Origin: JAHJQQ01 sp032907525
Lineage (GTDB): Bacteria; Pseudomonadota; Gammaproteobacteria; Thiohalobacterales; Thiohalobacteraceae
Assembly: GCA_032907525.1 (NCBI GenBank)
Contig: JAJJPM010000166.1
Span: forward strand, 1-38,216
DNA length: 38,216 nucleotides
Direction: 5' to 3'
Shown here: piece by piece, positions 9,303-16,631 of the stretch
Numbering within the stretch: the stretch's first letter is position 1
How the letters are laid out: every line of letters starts with the position of its first letter
Position numbers and translations under genes: made by a program
Notes under the pieces: model-generated
Told to the model about the DNA's origin: nothing
The model's database searches: none
What the model saw: the letters and a program-made list of their open reading frames with translations, nothing else

Positions 9303-9833
9303 ATGCCAGCCCCCTCCGGACAACAGCCCCACGCCCCCCTCGGCCGCGGCATGATCGTCGCCGCGTGGATCGTCGGGCTGGGCCTGCTCACCCTGCTGTT
9401 CAGCGATCTCCTGGAACGCGAGCGCAACCCCAACCGGCAGGTCCTCAGCCGCGTGGACGGCGACGGCGGCGTGGAAGTGGTGCTGCAGCGCAACCGCTAC
9501 GGCCACTATGTCGCGACCGGCCGCATCAACGGCGAGCCGGTCGAGTTCCTGGTCGACACGGGCGCGAGCGACGTCTCGGTGCCGGGCGGACTGGCGGCGC
9601 AGCTCGGCCTCGCGCGCGGCACGCCGCTGAGCTACCAGACCGCCAACGGCACCGTCACCGGCTACCGCACGCGCATCGACCGCCTGGAACTCGGCCAGCT
9701 GGTGCTGCAGGACGTGCCGGCGAGCATCAATCCGGCCTACCGCGAGAACGACGTGCTGCTCGGCATGAGCGTGCTCAAGCGACTGGAATTCACCCAGCGC
9801 GGGGATACGCTGATCCTGCGGCCGCTGCGCTGA
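9303..9833 (+). CDS. Membrane-anchored retropepsin-like aspartic protease (TIGR02281-type)
   Basis: A 176-residue protein with one N-terminal transmembrane segment (about residues 17-35: M-I-V-A-A-W-I-V-G-L-G-L-L) and a C-terminal retropepsin-like domain. The catalytic motif is F-L-V-D-T-G-A-S-D-V-S-V, and the family's flap and L-L-G-M-S-V-L-K-R-L-E motif close the fold. One D-T-G per chain implies an active homodimer facing the periplasm. ATG 9303 is preferred over GTG 9288 because the latter lies upstream of the TATAAT. It follows the ATPase by 42 bases but appears to have its own promoter. Confidence 0.85.
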   Translation: MPAPSGQQPHAPLGRGMIVAAWIVGLGLLTLLFSDLLERERNPNRQVLSRVDGDGGVEVVLQRNRYGHYVATGRINGEPVEFLVDTGASDVSVPGGLAAQLGLARGTPLSYQTANGTVTGYRTRIDRLELGQLVLQDVPASINPAYRENDVLLGMSVLKRLEFTQRGDTLILRPLR

Positions 9834-9890
9834 AGCACCCGGGCTGCGCTGCGGCGGAACCGAACGACAAGCCACAATCCGGACGACGCC

Positions 9891-11261
9891 ATGGACCAAG
9901 CCCTGAACTGGCTCACCGAACAGAGCGGCGCGCTGTCCGGACTGCTGTGGGGCAGCCCCGTCACCCTGGCGGCGCTGCTCGGCACCGGCCTGTATCTGAC
10001 GCTGCGCCTGGGCTTCGTCCAGCTGCGCGGCTTCCGCCACGCGACCCATCTGCTGAGCGGCAGGTACACCGACCCGCAGCACGTCGGCGAGGTCTCGCAT
10101 TTCCAGGCGCTGTCCACCGCGCTGTCGGCGACGGTCGGCACCGGCAACATCGCCGGCGTCGCCACCGCCATCTCGCTGGGCGGGCCGGGTGCCCTGTTCT
10201 GGATGTGGATGACCGCCTTCCTCGGCATGGCCACCAAGTTCGCCGAGTGCACCCTCGCGCTGAAGTTCCGCGAGGTCAGCCCCGGCGGCGAGGTCGCCGG
10301 CGGGCCGATGTACACCCTGCTGCACGGCCTGAAGATGAAGCGCCTCGCGATCCTGTTCGCCGGCTTCGCGCTGGTGGCCTCGTTCGGCATCGGCAACATG
10401 GTGCAGGCCAATTCGGTGGTCGACGGCCTCGGCTATCTGTTCCCCGGAGCGCATGAATTCGGCTGGGCCATCGGTCTGATCATGGCGACACTGGTCGCGC
10501 TGGTCATTCTCGGGGGCGTCAGGCGCATCGCGCGCGTGGCGGCGGTGCTGGTGCCGTTCATGGCGCTGTTCTACGTCGTCGCCGCGCTGCTGGTGCTCAT
10601 CAACCATGCGGCCGGCATCCCGGCCGCCATAGGCACCATCCTCGACGGCGCGCTCAACGTGTCGGCGGTCGGGGCCGCCGCCGTCGGCGAGGCCATCCGC
10701 TGGGGTGTGGCGCGCGGCCTGTTCTCCAACGAGGCCGGCCTCGGCTCCTCGCCCATGGCGCATGCCGCGGCACGCACCAACGAACCCGTCCGCGAAGGAC
10801 TGGTCGCGATGCTGGAGCCGTTCATCGACACCCTGGTGATCTGCAGCATGACCGGTCTGGTGATCGTCGTGACCGGGAGCTACGTCGACCGGCCGGAGAC
10901 GCTGGTCGGCGCGGCGCTCACCGCGCACGCCTTCGGCACGACGCTCGGCGCCGCCGGCGCCTGGGTGGTCGGCGTCGGTCTGACGCTGTTCGCCTTTTCC
11001 ACCATCATCTCCTGGTCCTATTACGGCGACCGCTCGGCACGCTTCCTGTTCGGCGAGGGCGCGGTCATGCCCTACCGCGTCGTATTCTCGTTGCTGGTGG
11101 TCTTCGGCGCCGCCGTGCCGCTGCAGCTGGTGTGGAATTTCGCCGACATCGCCAATATCCTGATGGCCATCCCCAACCTGATCGCCCTGCTGCTGCTCGC
11201 CGGGCTGGTGAAGAAACTGCGGGACGAGTACTTTTCGCGGACACATGTGCCGGTGCGGTGA
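9891..11261 (+). CDS. AGCS-family sodium:alanine/glycine symporter
   Basis: A 456-residue inner-membrane Na+/amino-acid symporter with about eleven helices. Family hallmarks are A-L-S-A-T-V-G-T-G-N-I-A-G-V-A, G-G-P-G-A-L-F-W-M-W, the K-F-A-E-C-T-L-A substrate/Na+ helix, G-G-P-M-Y, G-L-F-S-N-E-A-G-L-G-S-S-P-M-A-H and F-S-T-I-I-S-W-S-Y-Y-G. The length is usual. It probably imports alanine or glycine. Its TGA stop at 11259-11261 is the first TGA of the GTGAGGA heptamer run of the adjacent repeat element, so that repeat begins exactly at the gene end. Confidence 0.93.
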   Translation: MDQALNWLTEQSGALSGLLWGSPVTLAALLGTGLYLTLRLGFVQLRGFRHATHLLSGRYTDPQHVGEVSHFQALSTALSATVGTGNIAGVATAISLGGPGALFWMWMTAFLGMATKFAECTLALKFREVSPGGEVAGGPMYTLLHGLKMKRLAILFAGFALVASFGIGNMVQANSVVDGLGYLFPGAHEFGWAIGLIMATLVALVILGGVRRIARVAAVLVPFMALFYVVAALLVLINHAAGIPAAIGTILDGALNVSAVGAAAVGEAIRWGVARGLFSNEAGLGSSPMAHAAARTNEPVREGLVAMLEPFIDTLVICSMTGLVIVVTGSYVDRPETLVGAALTAHAFGTTLGAAGAWVVGVGLTLFAFSTIISWSYYGDRSARFLFGEGAVMPYRVVFSLLVVFGAAVPLQLVWNFADIANILMAIPNLIALLLLAGLVKKLRDEYFSRTHVPVR

Positions 11262-11489
11262 GGAGTGAGGAGTGAGGAGAAAAGATCTTGGCCACGGAAT
11301 CCACGGAACAACACGGAAAAATGCTTGTGCTAGAAGGCATTCAGACGATACAGCTGCTGCAATCGGGGCGTCCGACGTGATAGTCCCGGGGTTTTACCCC
11401 AAGAATTTTTTCCGTGTTGTTCCGTGGATTCCGTGGCTATAAAGGGGGTTTTCTCCTCACTCCTCACTCCTCACTCCTCACCCCTCACT
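11259..11489. repeat. Intergenic inverted-repeat element, copy C (most complete and symmetrical)
   Basis: Order: TGAGGAG heptamers (11259-11279), arm with CACGGAA units (11290-11321), an 84-base loop, complementary arm (11406-11438), then TCCTCAC heptamers (11454-11489). The two arms are identical over about 31 bases, including spacers (TC, then CAA) that differ from those of other copies. The loop has a small GGGG-TTTTA-CCCC hairpin and no gene. The element spans the whole gap between the AGCS stop codon and the FKBP ribosome-binding site (AAGGAG at 11497). Confidence 0.9.
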
Positions 11490-11509
11490 CATTACCAAGG
11501 AGACACGAC

Positions 11510-11860
11510 ATGACCGAACACACCACCGCCAGCGGGCTGCGCTACGAGGAGCTGAAAGTCGGCGACGGTGCCGAGGCGACGGGCCGTGGACAGACCGTCG
11601 TCGTGCACTACACGGGCTGGCTGGAGGACGGCACGAAGTTCGATTCCAGCGTCGACCGCAACGACCCGTTCAGCTTCCCGCTGGATTGCGGCTACGTCAT
11701 CAAGGGCTGGGACGAAGGCGTCAAGGGCATGCGGATCGGCGGCAAGCGCAAGCTCATCATTCCCTCCGAACTCGGCTACGGCGCGCGCGGCGCCGGCGGC
11801 GTGATCCCGCCCGACGCGACGCTGATCTTCGAGGTCGAGCTGCTGGAGATCTCCGAATAA
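11510..11860 (+). CDS. FKBP-type peptidyl-prolyl cis-trans isomerase
   Basis: A 116-residue cytoplasmic single-domain FKBP (no signal peptide). Active-site segments are V-V-V-H-Y-T-G-W-L-E-D-G-T-K-F-D-S-S, V-I-K-G-W-D-E-G-V-K-G-M-R-I-G-G-K-R and I-P-S-E-L-G-Y-G, followed by G-V-I-P-P-D-A-T-L-I-F-E-V-E-L. It catalyses proline isomerisation in protein folding. ATG 11510 is fixed by AAGGAG at 11497-11502; an in-frame upstream start would translate the repeat arm. The stop overlaps the nadC start by one base (TAATG), giving a two-gene operon. Confidence 0.95.
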   Translation: MTEHTTASGLRYEELKVGDGAEATGRGQTVVVHYTGWLEDGTKFDSSVDRNDPFSFPLDCGYVIKGWDEGVKGMRIGGKRKLIIPSELGYGARGAGGVIPPDATLIFEVELLEISE

Positions 11861-12696
11861 TGCGCCTCGAGGCGATCGAGCATCAGATCCAGGCCACGGT
11901 GCGCCGCGCGCTCGCCGAGGATGTCGGCAGCGGCGATGTCACCGCCGCGCTGATCCCCGAGGATGCGCGCGCCACCGCCCGCGTCGTCTGCCGCGAGGCG
12001 GCGGTGCTGTGCGGCTGCGCCTGGTTCGATGCCGTGTTCGCCGAACTCGACGAGCGCATCCAGATAAAATGGAACCTGCGCGACGGCGACCGCGTACAGC
12101 CGGACCAGGTGCTGTGCGCCCTGACCGGTCCGGCGCGCGCCCTGCTCACCGGCGAGCGCGCCGCGCTGAATCTGCTGCAGACCCTGTCCGGCACCGCGAC
12201 GCGCGCGGCGCGCTACGCCGCGGCGGTCGAAGGCCTGCCGGTGCGCGTGCTGGACACACGCAAGACCCTGCCCGGCCTGCGCATGGAACAGAAATACGCC
12301 GTGCGCACCGGCGGCTGCCACAACCACCGCATCGGCCTCTACGACGGCATCCTGATCAAGGAGAACCACATCGCCGCCGCCGGCTCCATCGCCGCCGCGG
12401 TGGCGGCCGCCCGCGCACTCGACACGCGCCTGCCCGTGGAGGTCGAAGTGGAGGATCTCGACCAGCTGCGGGAGGGCATCGAGGCCGGCGCCGACATCCT
12501 GCTGCTCGACAACTTCACGCTCGATCTCCTGCGCGCAGCGGTGGCGCTCAACGCCGGCCGCGCCAGGCTGGAGGCCTCCGGCGGCGTCACGCTGGAGAAC
12601 ATCCGCAGCATCGCCGAGACCGGCGTCGACTACGTCTCCACCGGCGCGCTCACCAAGGACGTCAAGGCCGTCGATCTGTCGATGCGCTTCGTCTGA
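11860..12696 (+). CDS. nadC: Quinolinate phosphoribosyltransferase (carboxylating)
   Basis: A 278-residue NadC. It converts quinolinate and PRPP to nicotinate mononucleotide, CO2 and PPi in de novo NAD synthesis. Seen: N-terminal L-A-E-D-V-G-S-G-D-V-T, then E-R-A-A-L-N-L-L-Q-T-L-S-G-T-A-T. Next come the substrate-binding D-T-R-K-T-L-P-G-L-R, E-Q-K-Y-A-V-R-T-G-G and H-N-H-R-I-G-L-Y-D, and L-I-K-E-N-H. The C-terminus has V-E-V-E-V-E, L-L-L-D-N-F and E-A-S-G-G-V-T-L-E-N. The length is typical. The start overlaps the FKBP stop. It is convergent with the MscS gene; no convincing terminator is seen in the 96 bases between. Confidence 0.96.
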   Translation: MRLEAIEHQIQATVRRALAEDVGSGDVTAALIPEDARATARVVCREAAVLCGCAWFDAVFAELDERIQIKWNLRDGDRVQPDQVLCALTGPARALLTGERAALNLLQTLSGTATRAARYAAAVEGLPVRVLDTRKTLPGLRMEQKYAVRTGGCHNHRIGLYDGILIKENHIAAAGSIAAAVAAARALDTRLPVEVEVEDLDQLREGIEAGADILLLDNFTLDLLRAAVALNAGRARLEASGGVTLENIRSIAETGVDYVSTGALTKDVKAVDLSMRFV

Positions 12697-12792
12697 GCCG
12701 CGCATCCCGGGCTGATAACATCCGGCGCGGTTCGCCGCACTCACGCGCCCCACGGGGCGGCCGGGGATGCCCATCCGGGGCCAGGCGCAAAA

Positions 12793-14052
12793 TCAGCCAC
12801 CCAGGTGGAACAGCGTGCGGCGGCCGGCCGGACCGCCCAGCTCGCGCAGGTCGGCGCCGCTCGGGTGCTGGAACACGCGCAGACCGAACTCGGGCAGGAT
12901 CGCAATGAGGTGATCGAAGATGTCCGACTGGATACCTTCGTAACGCACCCAGGCCACCGTGTTGGTGAAGCAGTAGATCTCCAGCGGCAGGCCGTCGGCC
13001 GTGGGACTGAGCTGGCGGACCATCAGCGTCAGAGACTGGTGGACGTCGGGATGGCTGCGCAGGTAGCGCTCCACATAGGCGCGGAAGCAGCCGATGTTGG
13101 TCAGGCGGCGCGTGTTCACGGGCTCCCGGCCGGCCTGCGCGAGCCCCGCGTTCCACTCGTCGATCTCGCGCTGCTTGTCGTTCAGATAGTCGTCCAGCAG
13201 CCTGAAGCGGTGCAGGCGCTCGCGCTCCTCGTCGCTCAGAAAATGCACGCTCTGCTGATCCAGGTAGAGGCTGCGCTTGATGCGCCGCCCGCCGCTTTCC
13301 GCCATGCCGCGCCAGTTCTTGAACGACTCGCTGATCAGGCGTTTGGTGGGAATGGTGGTGATGGTCTTGTCCCAGTTCTGCACCTTCACCGTATGCAGCG
13401 CAATGTCGATGACGTCGCCGTCGGCATTGAGCTGCGGCATCTCGATCCAGTCGCCGACCCGGACGATGTCGTTGGAGGTGATCTGCACGCTCGCCACCAG
13501 CGACAGCAGGGTGTCCTGGAAGACCAGCATCAGCACCGCGGCCATGGCGCCCAGGCCGGAGAGCAGGATCAGCGGCGAACGGTCTATGAGGGCGGCGATG
13601 ATCAGCAGGGTGGCGACGGCGTAGACCAGGATCTTCACCACCTGCAGATAACCCTTGATGGGATGCACGGCGGCGTCGGGCCGGCGCTGGTAGATGTGGT
13701 TGACGATGTCCAGGAAGGCGCTCAGTGCCAGCGCCAGGGTCAGGACGATGAAGCCGCTGCTGACGTTGCGCACGACGGTGACGGCGGCTTCCGGCAGCCC
13801 CGGCACGGCGGCGACGCCGACGGACACCACGAGCGCGGGAATGATGTTGGACAGGCGCTTGATGATGCCGTAGTCCTGCAGCGGCGCGTCGCCGACCCGC
13901 TGCGCGATGCGATACAGCCCGCGCACCAGGATGCGCTTGACCACCCAGTTGGACAGCCAGGCCACGAAGACCAGCAGCAGACTGGCGTACAGTGTGTGCA
14001 GCCGGGGATTGGCGCTCAGCGCATCGATCCACGAGAGAAATTCATCGTACAT
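12793..14052 (-). CDS. MscS-family mechanosensitive channel, YbdG/MscM type
   Basis: A 419-residue inner-membrane channel protein with five N-terminal hydrophobic helices and the MscS pore/beta region. The key stretch is V-F-Q-D-T-L-L-S-L-V-A-S-V-Q-I, then D-I-V-R-V-G-D-W-I-E-M-P, D-G-D-V-I-D-I-A-L-H-T-V-K-V-Q-N-W-D-K-T and T-I-P-T-K-R-L-I-S-E-S-F-K-N-W. The long insertion and C-terminal domain match the YbdG branch rather than small MscS. Its likely role is protection against mild hypoosmotic shock. The start has AGGAG seven bases upstream. It follows the beta-CASP gene on the same strand after 104 bases that contain a strong hairpin. Confidence 0.9.
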   Translation of the reverse strand: MYDEFLSWIDALSANPRLHTLYASLLLVFVAWLSNWVVKRILVRGLYRIAQRVGDAPLQDYGIIKRLSNIIPALVVSVGVAAVPGLPEAAVTVVRNVSSGFIVLTLALALSAFLDIVNHIYQRRPDAAVHPIKGYLQVVKILVYAVATLLIIAALIDRSPLILLSGLGAMAAVLMLVFQDTLLSLVASVQITSNDIVRVGDWIEMPQLNADGDVIDIALHTVKVQNWDKTITTIPTKRLISESFKNWRGMAESGGRRIKRSLYLDQQSVHFLSDEERERLHRFRLLDDYLNDKQREIDEWNAGLAQAGREPVNTRRLTNIGCFRAYVERYLRSHPDVHQSLTLMVRQLSPTADGLPLEIYCFTNTVAWVRYEGIQSDIFDHLIAILPEFGLRVFQHPSGADLRELGGPAGRRTLFHLGG

Positions 14053-14078
14053 GCTCGACTCCTGATTTCACGATGACG

Positions 14079-14112
14079 CGCCCGCCCTGCCGCGGGGGGC
14101 GGCAAGCGGGCG
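14079..14112 (-). terminator. Long GC-rich hairpin between the beta-CASP and MscS genes
   Basis: CGCCCGC (14079-14085) pairs with GCGGGCG (14106-14112), and inside it TGCCG pairs with CGGCA around a C/G loop. On the minus strand it lies after the nuclease stop and before the channel gene. No T-run follows, so it is either a Rho-type or processing hairpin or a leader structure of the channel mRNA. Confidence 0.4.
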
Positions 14113-14156
14113 TATGATGGTTCCGAGGGTACGGCGGGCGGGGCGCCGCGGGGCGA

Positions 14157-15545
14157 TCAGGGAATTTTCAGCACCTCGCCACGCCGCGGCCGGCTGACCT
14201 TCGCGCCGCGTTCGTGCAGTACGTCGCCGAGGATGCGCATCGCGTCCTCCTCGCCATGTACCAGCACGACGGGCGGACGCCCGTCGAACCCTTCGTACCA
14301 GCGCAGCAACTCTCCCTGATCGGCGTGGGCCGAGAGACCGCCGACGGTATGGATCTTCGCACCCACGCGGATGGTCTCGCCCCACAGCCGCACGTGCCGG
14401 GCGCCGTCGACCAGGGCGCGTCCCAACGTACCCTGTGCCTGGAAACCGACGATGATGACGTGGCAGTCGTTGCGCCACAGGTTGTGCTTGAGATGGTGCT
14501 TGATGCGCCCGCCGGTGCACATACCGCTGCCGGCGATGATCAGGGCGCCGGACCGGATCTTGTTGATGGCCATGGACTGGTTGGGGGTGCGGCTGAGATG
14601 GAGGTCGGGCGGGCTGAACGGATCGCCGTTCTGGCTGCGCGCCTGCGCCGCCTCCTTGTCGTACAGGCGCCAGTGCCAGGCATAGACCTCGGTCGCCTCG
14701 ATGGCCATCGGACTGTCGACGAACATCTGCCAGCCCTGCAGGCCCCAGTCCTCGTAGTGCTGCTTCAACACGTACAACAGCAGCTGGGTGCGCCCCACCG
14801 CGAACGACGGGATCAGGATATTGCCGCGTGCCTCGCGCGCCTCACGCAACACCCCGTGGAGCTCGTCCCAGGTGCTTTCCCAGCTGCGGTGACAGCGATC
14901 GCCGTAGGTGCTTTCCATGACCACCAGGTCGGCGCGCTGCACCAGCGCGGGATCGCGCAGGATGGGCGCGCCGCTGTGCCCGAGATCGCCGCTGAACACC
15001 AGGACGCGTTCACCGCGATCGTCCTGCACCCGCAGCTCGGCGATGGCGGAGCCCAGGATATGGCCGGCGTCGTGCAGGCGCAGCCACACGCCCGGGGCGA
15101 TGCGCTGCTCGACGCCATAATCCATGGCACGGAAGTAGCGCATGGAGGCCTGCGCATCGGCGACCGTATACAGTGCCTCGACCTTGCGCAGTCCCTTGCG
15201 CTCGCGCTTGCGGTTCTCCCATTCGGCGTCCTTCTCCTGGAGATGGCCGGAATCCTTGAGCATGATGCGGCACAGATCGCGGGTCGCGCGCTGGGTGTAG
15301 ATGTGCCTGCCGTAGCCGCTCTTGATCAGCAGGGGAATGCGGCCCGAGTGGTCGAGGTGAGCATGGGTGAGCACCACGGCGTCGATGTCCCCGACGACGA
15401 AGGGGAAGGGATCGCGGTTGCGCGCCTCATCGGCCGGATTGCCCTGGATCAGGCCGCAGTCGATCAGGACTTTCGCCCGGTCGGTCTCCAGCAGAAAGCA
15501 CGAGCCCGTGACCTCGCGCGCGGCACCCAGAAAACGCAGCTGCAT
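14157..15545 (-). CDS. MBL-fold beta-CASP RNA nuclease (Ysh1/CPSF73-like)
   Basis: A 462-residue metallo-beta-lactamase/beta-CASP protein. Metal site motifs are L-T-H-A-H-L-D-H-S-G (HxHxDH), H-D-A-G-H-I-L-G-S-A, F-S-G-D-L-G-H-S-G and the C-terminal L-S-A-H-A-D-Q-G-E-L. The beta-CASP domain includes E-S-T-Y-G-D-R, P-S-F-A-V-G-R-T-Q-L-L-L and G-S-G-M-C-T-G-G-R-I-K-H-H-L. Bacterial members act as RNA endo/exonucleases; the exact substrate is not known. The start at 15545 (ATG, GGGAG just upstream) is chosen because the protein opens with the family N-terminus M-Q-L-R-F-L-G-A-A-R-E-V-T-G-S; the frame stays open far upstream but that is high-GC readthrough. Confidence 0.92.
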   Translation of the reverse strand: MQLRFLGAAREVTGSCFLLETDRAKVLIDCGLIQGNPADEARNRDPFPFVVGDIDAVVLTHAHLDHSGRIPLLIKSGYGRHIYTQRATRDLCRIMLKDSGHLQEKDAEWENRKRERKGLRKVEALYTVADAQASMRYFRAMDYGVEQRIAPGVWLRLHDAGHILGSAIAELRVQDDRGERVLVFSGDLGHSGAPILRDPALVQRADLVVMESTYGDRCHRSWESTWDELHGVLREAREARGNILIPSFAVGRTQLLLYVLKQHYEDWGLQGWQMFVDSPMAIEATEVYAWHWRLYDKEAAQARSQNGDPFSPPDLHLSRTPNQSMAINKIRSGALIIAGSGMCTGGRIKHHLKHNLWRNDCHVIIVGFQAQGTLGRALVDGARHVRLWGETIRVGAKIHTVGGLSAHADQGELLRWYEGFDGRPPVVLVHGEEDAMRILGDVLHERGAKVSRPRRGEVLKIP

Positions 15546-15734
15546 GATCTCCCTTCTCCCTTCGTCCGGTTGGGTTCCGACAATACAGCGCTCCACGCCC
15601 CCTGACAAAGGGCGGCGTACGGGCCGCGACCGCGCGGCCCGCGCTTGACCGCGGCGGCCGACATCGCCATGCTGAGCGCGACTGGCGCGCACCGCGCATG
15701 CTGTACCGCGACCGGACCCGCGATTCCCGAGGCC

Positions 15735-16616
15735 ATGACCGACAACGAAGACCACAGCCGGCGGCACGCGCGCATCCAGGACATCCTGCTGCTGCCGCCG
15801 TTGCCCGCCATCGCCGGCAGACTGCTGGACCTGGTCGCCAACGACGAGTGCGACATCGGCGAGCTGTCCGCGCTGATCGAGCAGGACCCCGGCCTCGCCG
15901 CACGCATCATCGGCATCGCCAACTCGGCCTACTTCGGACGCCCGACCGGGATCTGCTCGGTCTCGGACGCCATCGTGCGGGTGCTGGGGCTGAACCTGGT
16001 GCGCGGCATCGCCATCGGCATCGCCCTCAGCAAACCCTTCGATCCGAGCGCCTGCCCGGAGTTCCAGCTCGAGCGCTACTGGTACCGCGCCATCCAGACC
16101 GCGAATCTGTGCGGCCGCCTCGCGCCGCGTGCGCGGCTGTCCGAGGACCAGCGCCGCTGCCTGTTCCTGTGCGGGCTGCTGCACAATCTGGGGCAGCTCG
16201 TCCTGGTGCATGCCTTCCCCGACCGCATGGGGCGGGTGTTCCGCGACTGGGCCGCCGCGCCGGAGCGCGGCCTGCTCGCCCTGGAGAACGAGCAGCTGGC
16301 CATGACCGAGATCGAGGCCGGCGCCATCCTGGCCCGCCGCTGGCAACTGCCCCCCGCCGTGACGGACGTGATCGAATTCCGCCGGGAGCCCTGGCTCGCC
16401 GGCGCCTCGGCGCCGCTGGTCGAGCTGGTCGCCTACTGTGCGCGCTTCGCCGCAGCGCTGTATGATGACCCCGACGCGCAGCCCGCCCCGGCCGACACGG
16501 CCGGCGGCACCTTTGCCGGCTGGGACGCGGCCGACATCGACAAGGCCGTCGCCCAGGTCCGCGCGCAGGATGCGCAGACGCGGGCCTTCGCCAGGACGCT
16601 CGCCAGCACGCACTGA
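15735..16616 (+). CDS. HDOD-domain signalling protein
   Basis: A 293-residue cytoplasmic HDOD protein. After a short leader comes L-L-P-P-L-P-A-I-A-G-R-L-L-D-L-V. Then I-E-Q-D-P-G-L-A-A-R-I-I-G-I-A-N-S-A-Y-F-G and D-A-I-V-R-V-L-G-L-N-L-V-R-G-I-A are typical, with a degenerate HD-like core (C-G-L-L-H-N-L-G) lacking the catalytic HD pair. HDOD proteins act as non-catalytic scaffolds in c-di-GMP and stress signalling. ATG 15735 has GAGG upstream; the in-frame upstream TTG and ATG lack ribosome sites. It is divergent from the beta-CASP gene (189-base gap) and 15 bases before the GGDEF gene. Confidence 0.88.
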   Translation: MTDNEDHSRRHARIQDILLLPPLPAIAGRLLDLVANDECDIGELSALIEQDPGLAARIIGIANSAYFGRPTGICSVSDAIVRVLGLNLVRGIAIGIALSKPFDPSACPEFQLERYWYRAIQTANLCGRLAPRARLSEDQRRCLFLCGLLHNLGQLVLVHAFPDRMGRVFRDWAAAPERGLLALENEQLAMTEIEAGAILARRWQLPPAVTDVIEFRREPWLAGASAPLVELVAYCARFAAALYDDPDAQPAPADTAGGTFAGWDAADIDKAVAQVRAQDAQTRAFARTLASTH

Positions 16617-16619
16617 GGC

Positions 16620-16625
16620 CATAAT
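16620..16625 (+). promoter_or_regulatory. -10-like CATAAT six bases before the GGDEF ATG
   Basis: CATAAT (five of six matches to TATAAT), then CACAAC, then ATG at 16632. The spacing equals that at three other genes in this window. The gene has no clear Shine-Dalgarno. It could also be cotranscribed from the HDOD gene. Confidence 0.35.
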
Positions 16626-16631
16626 CACAAC

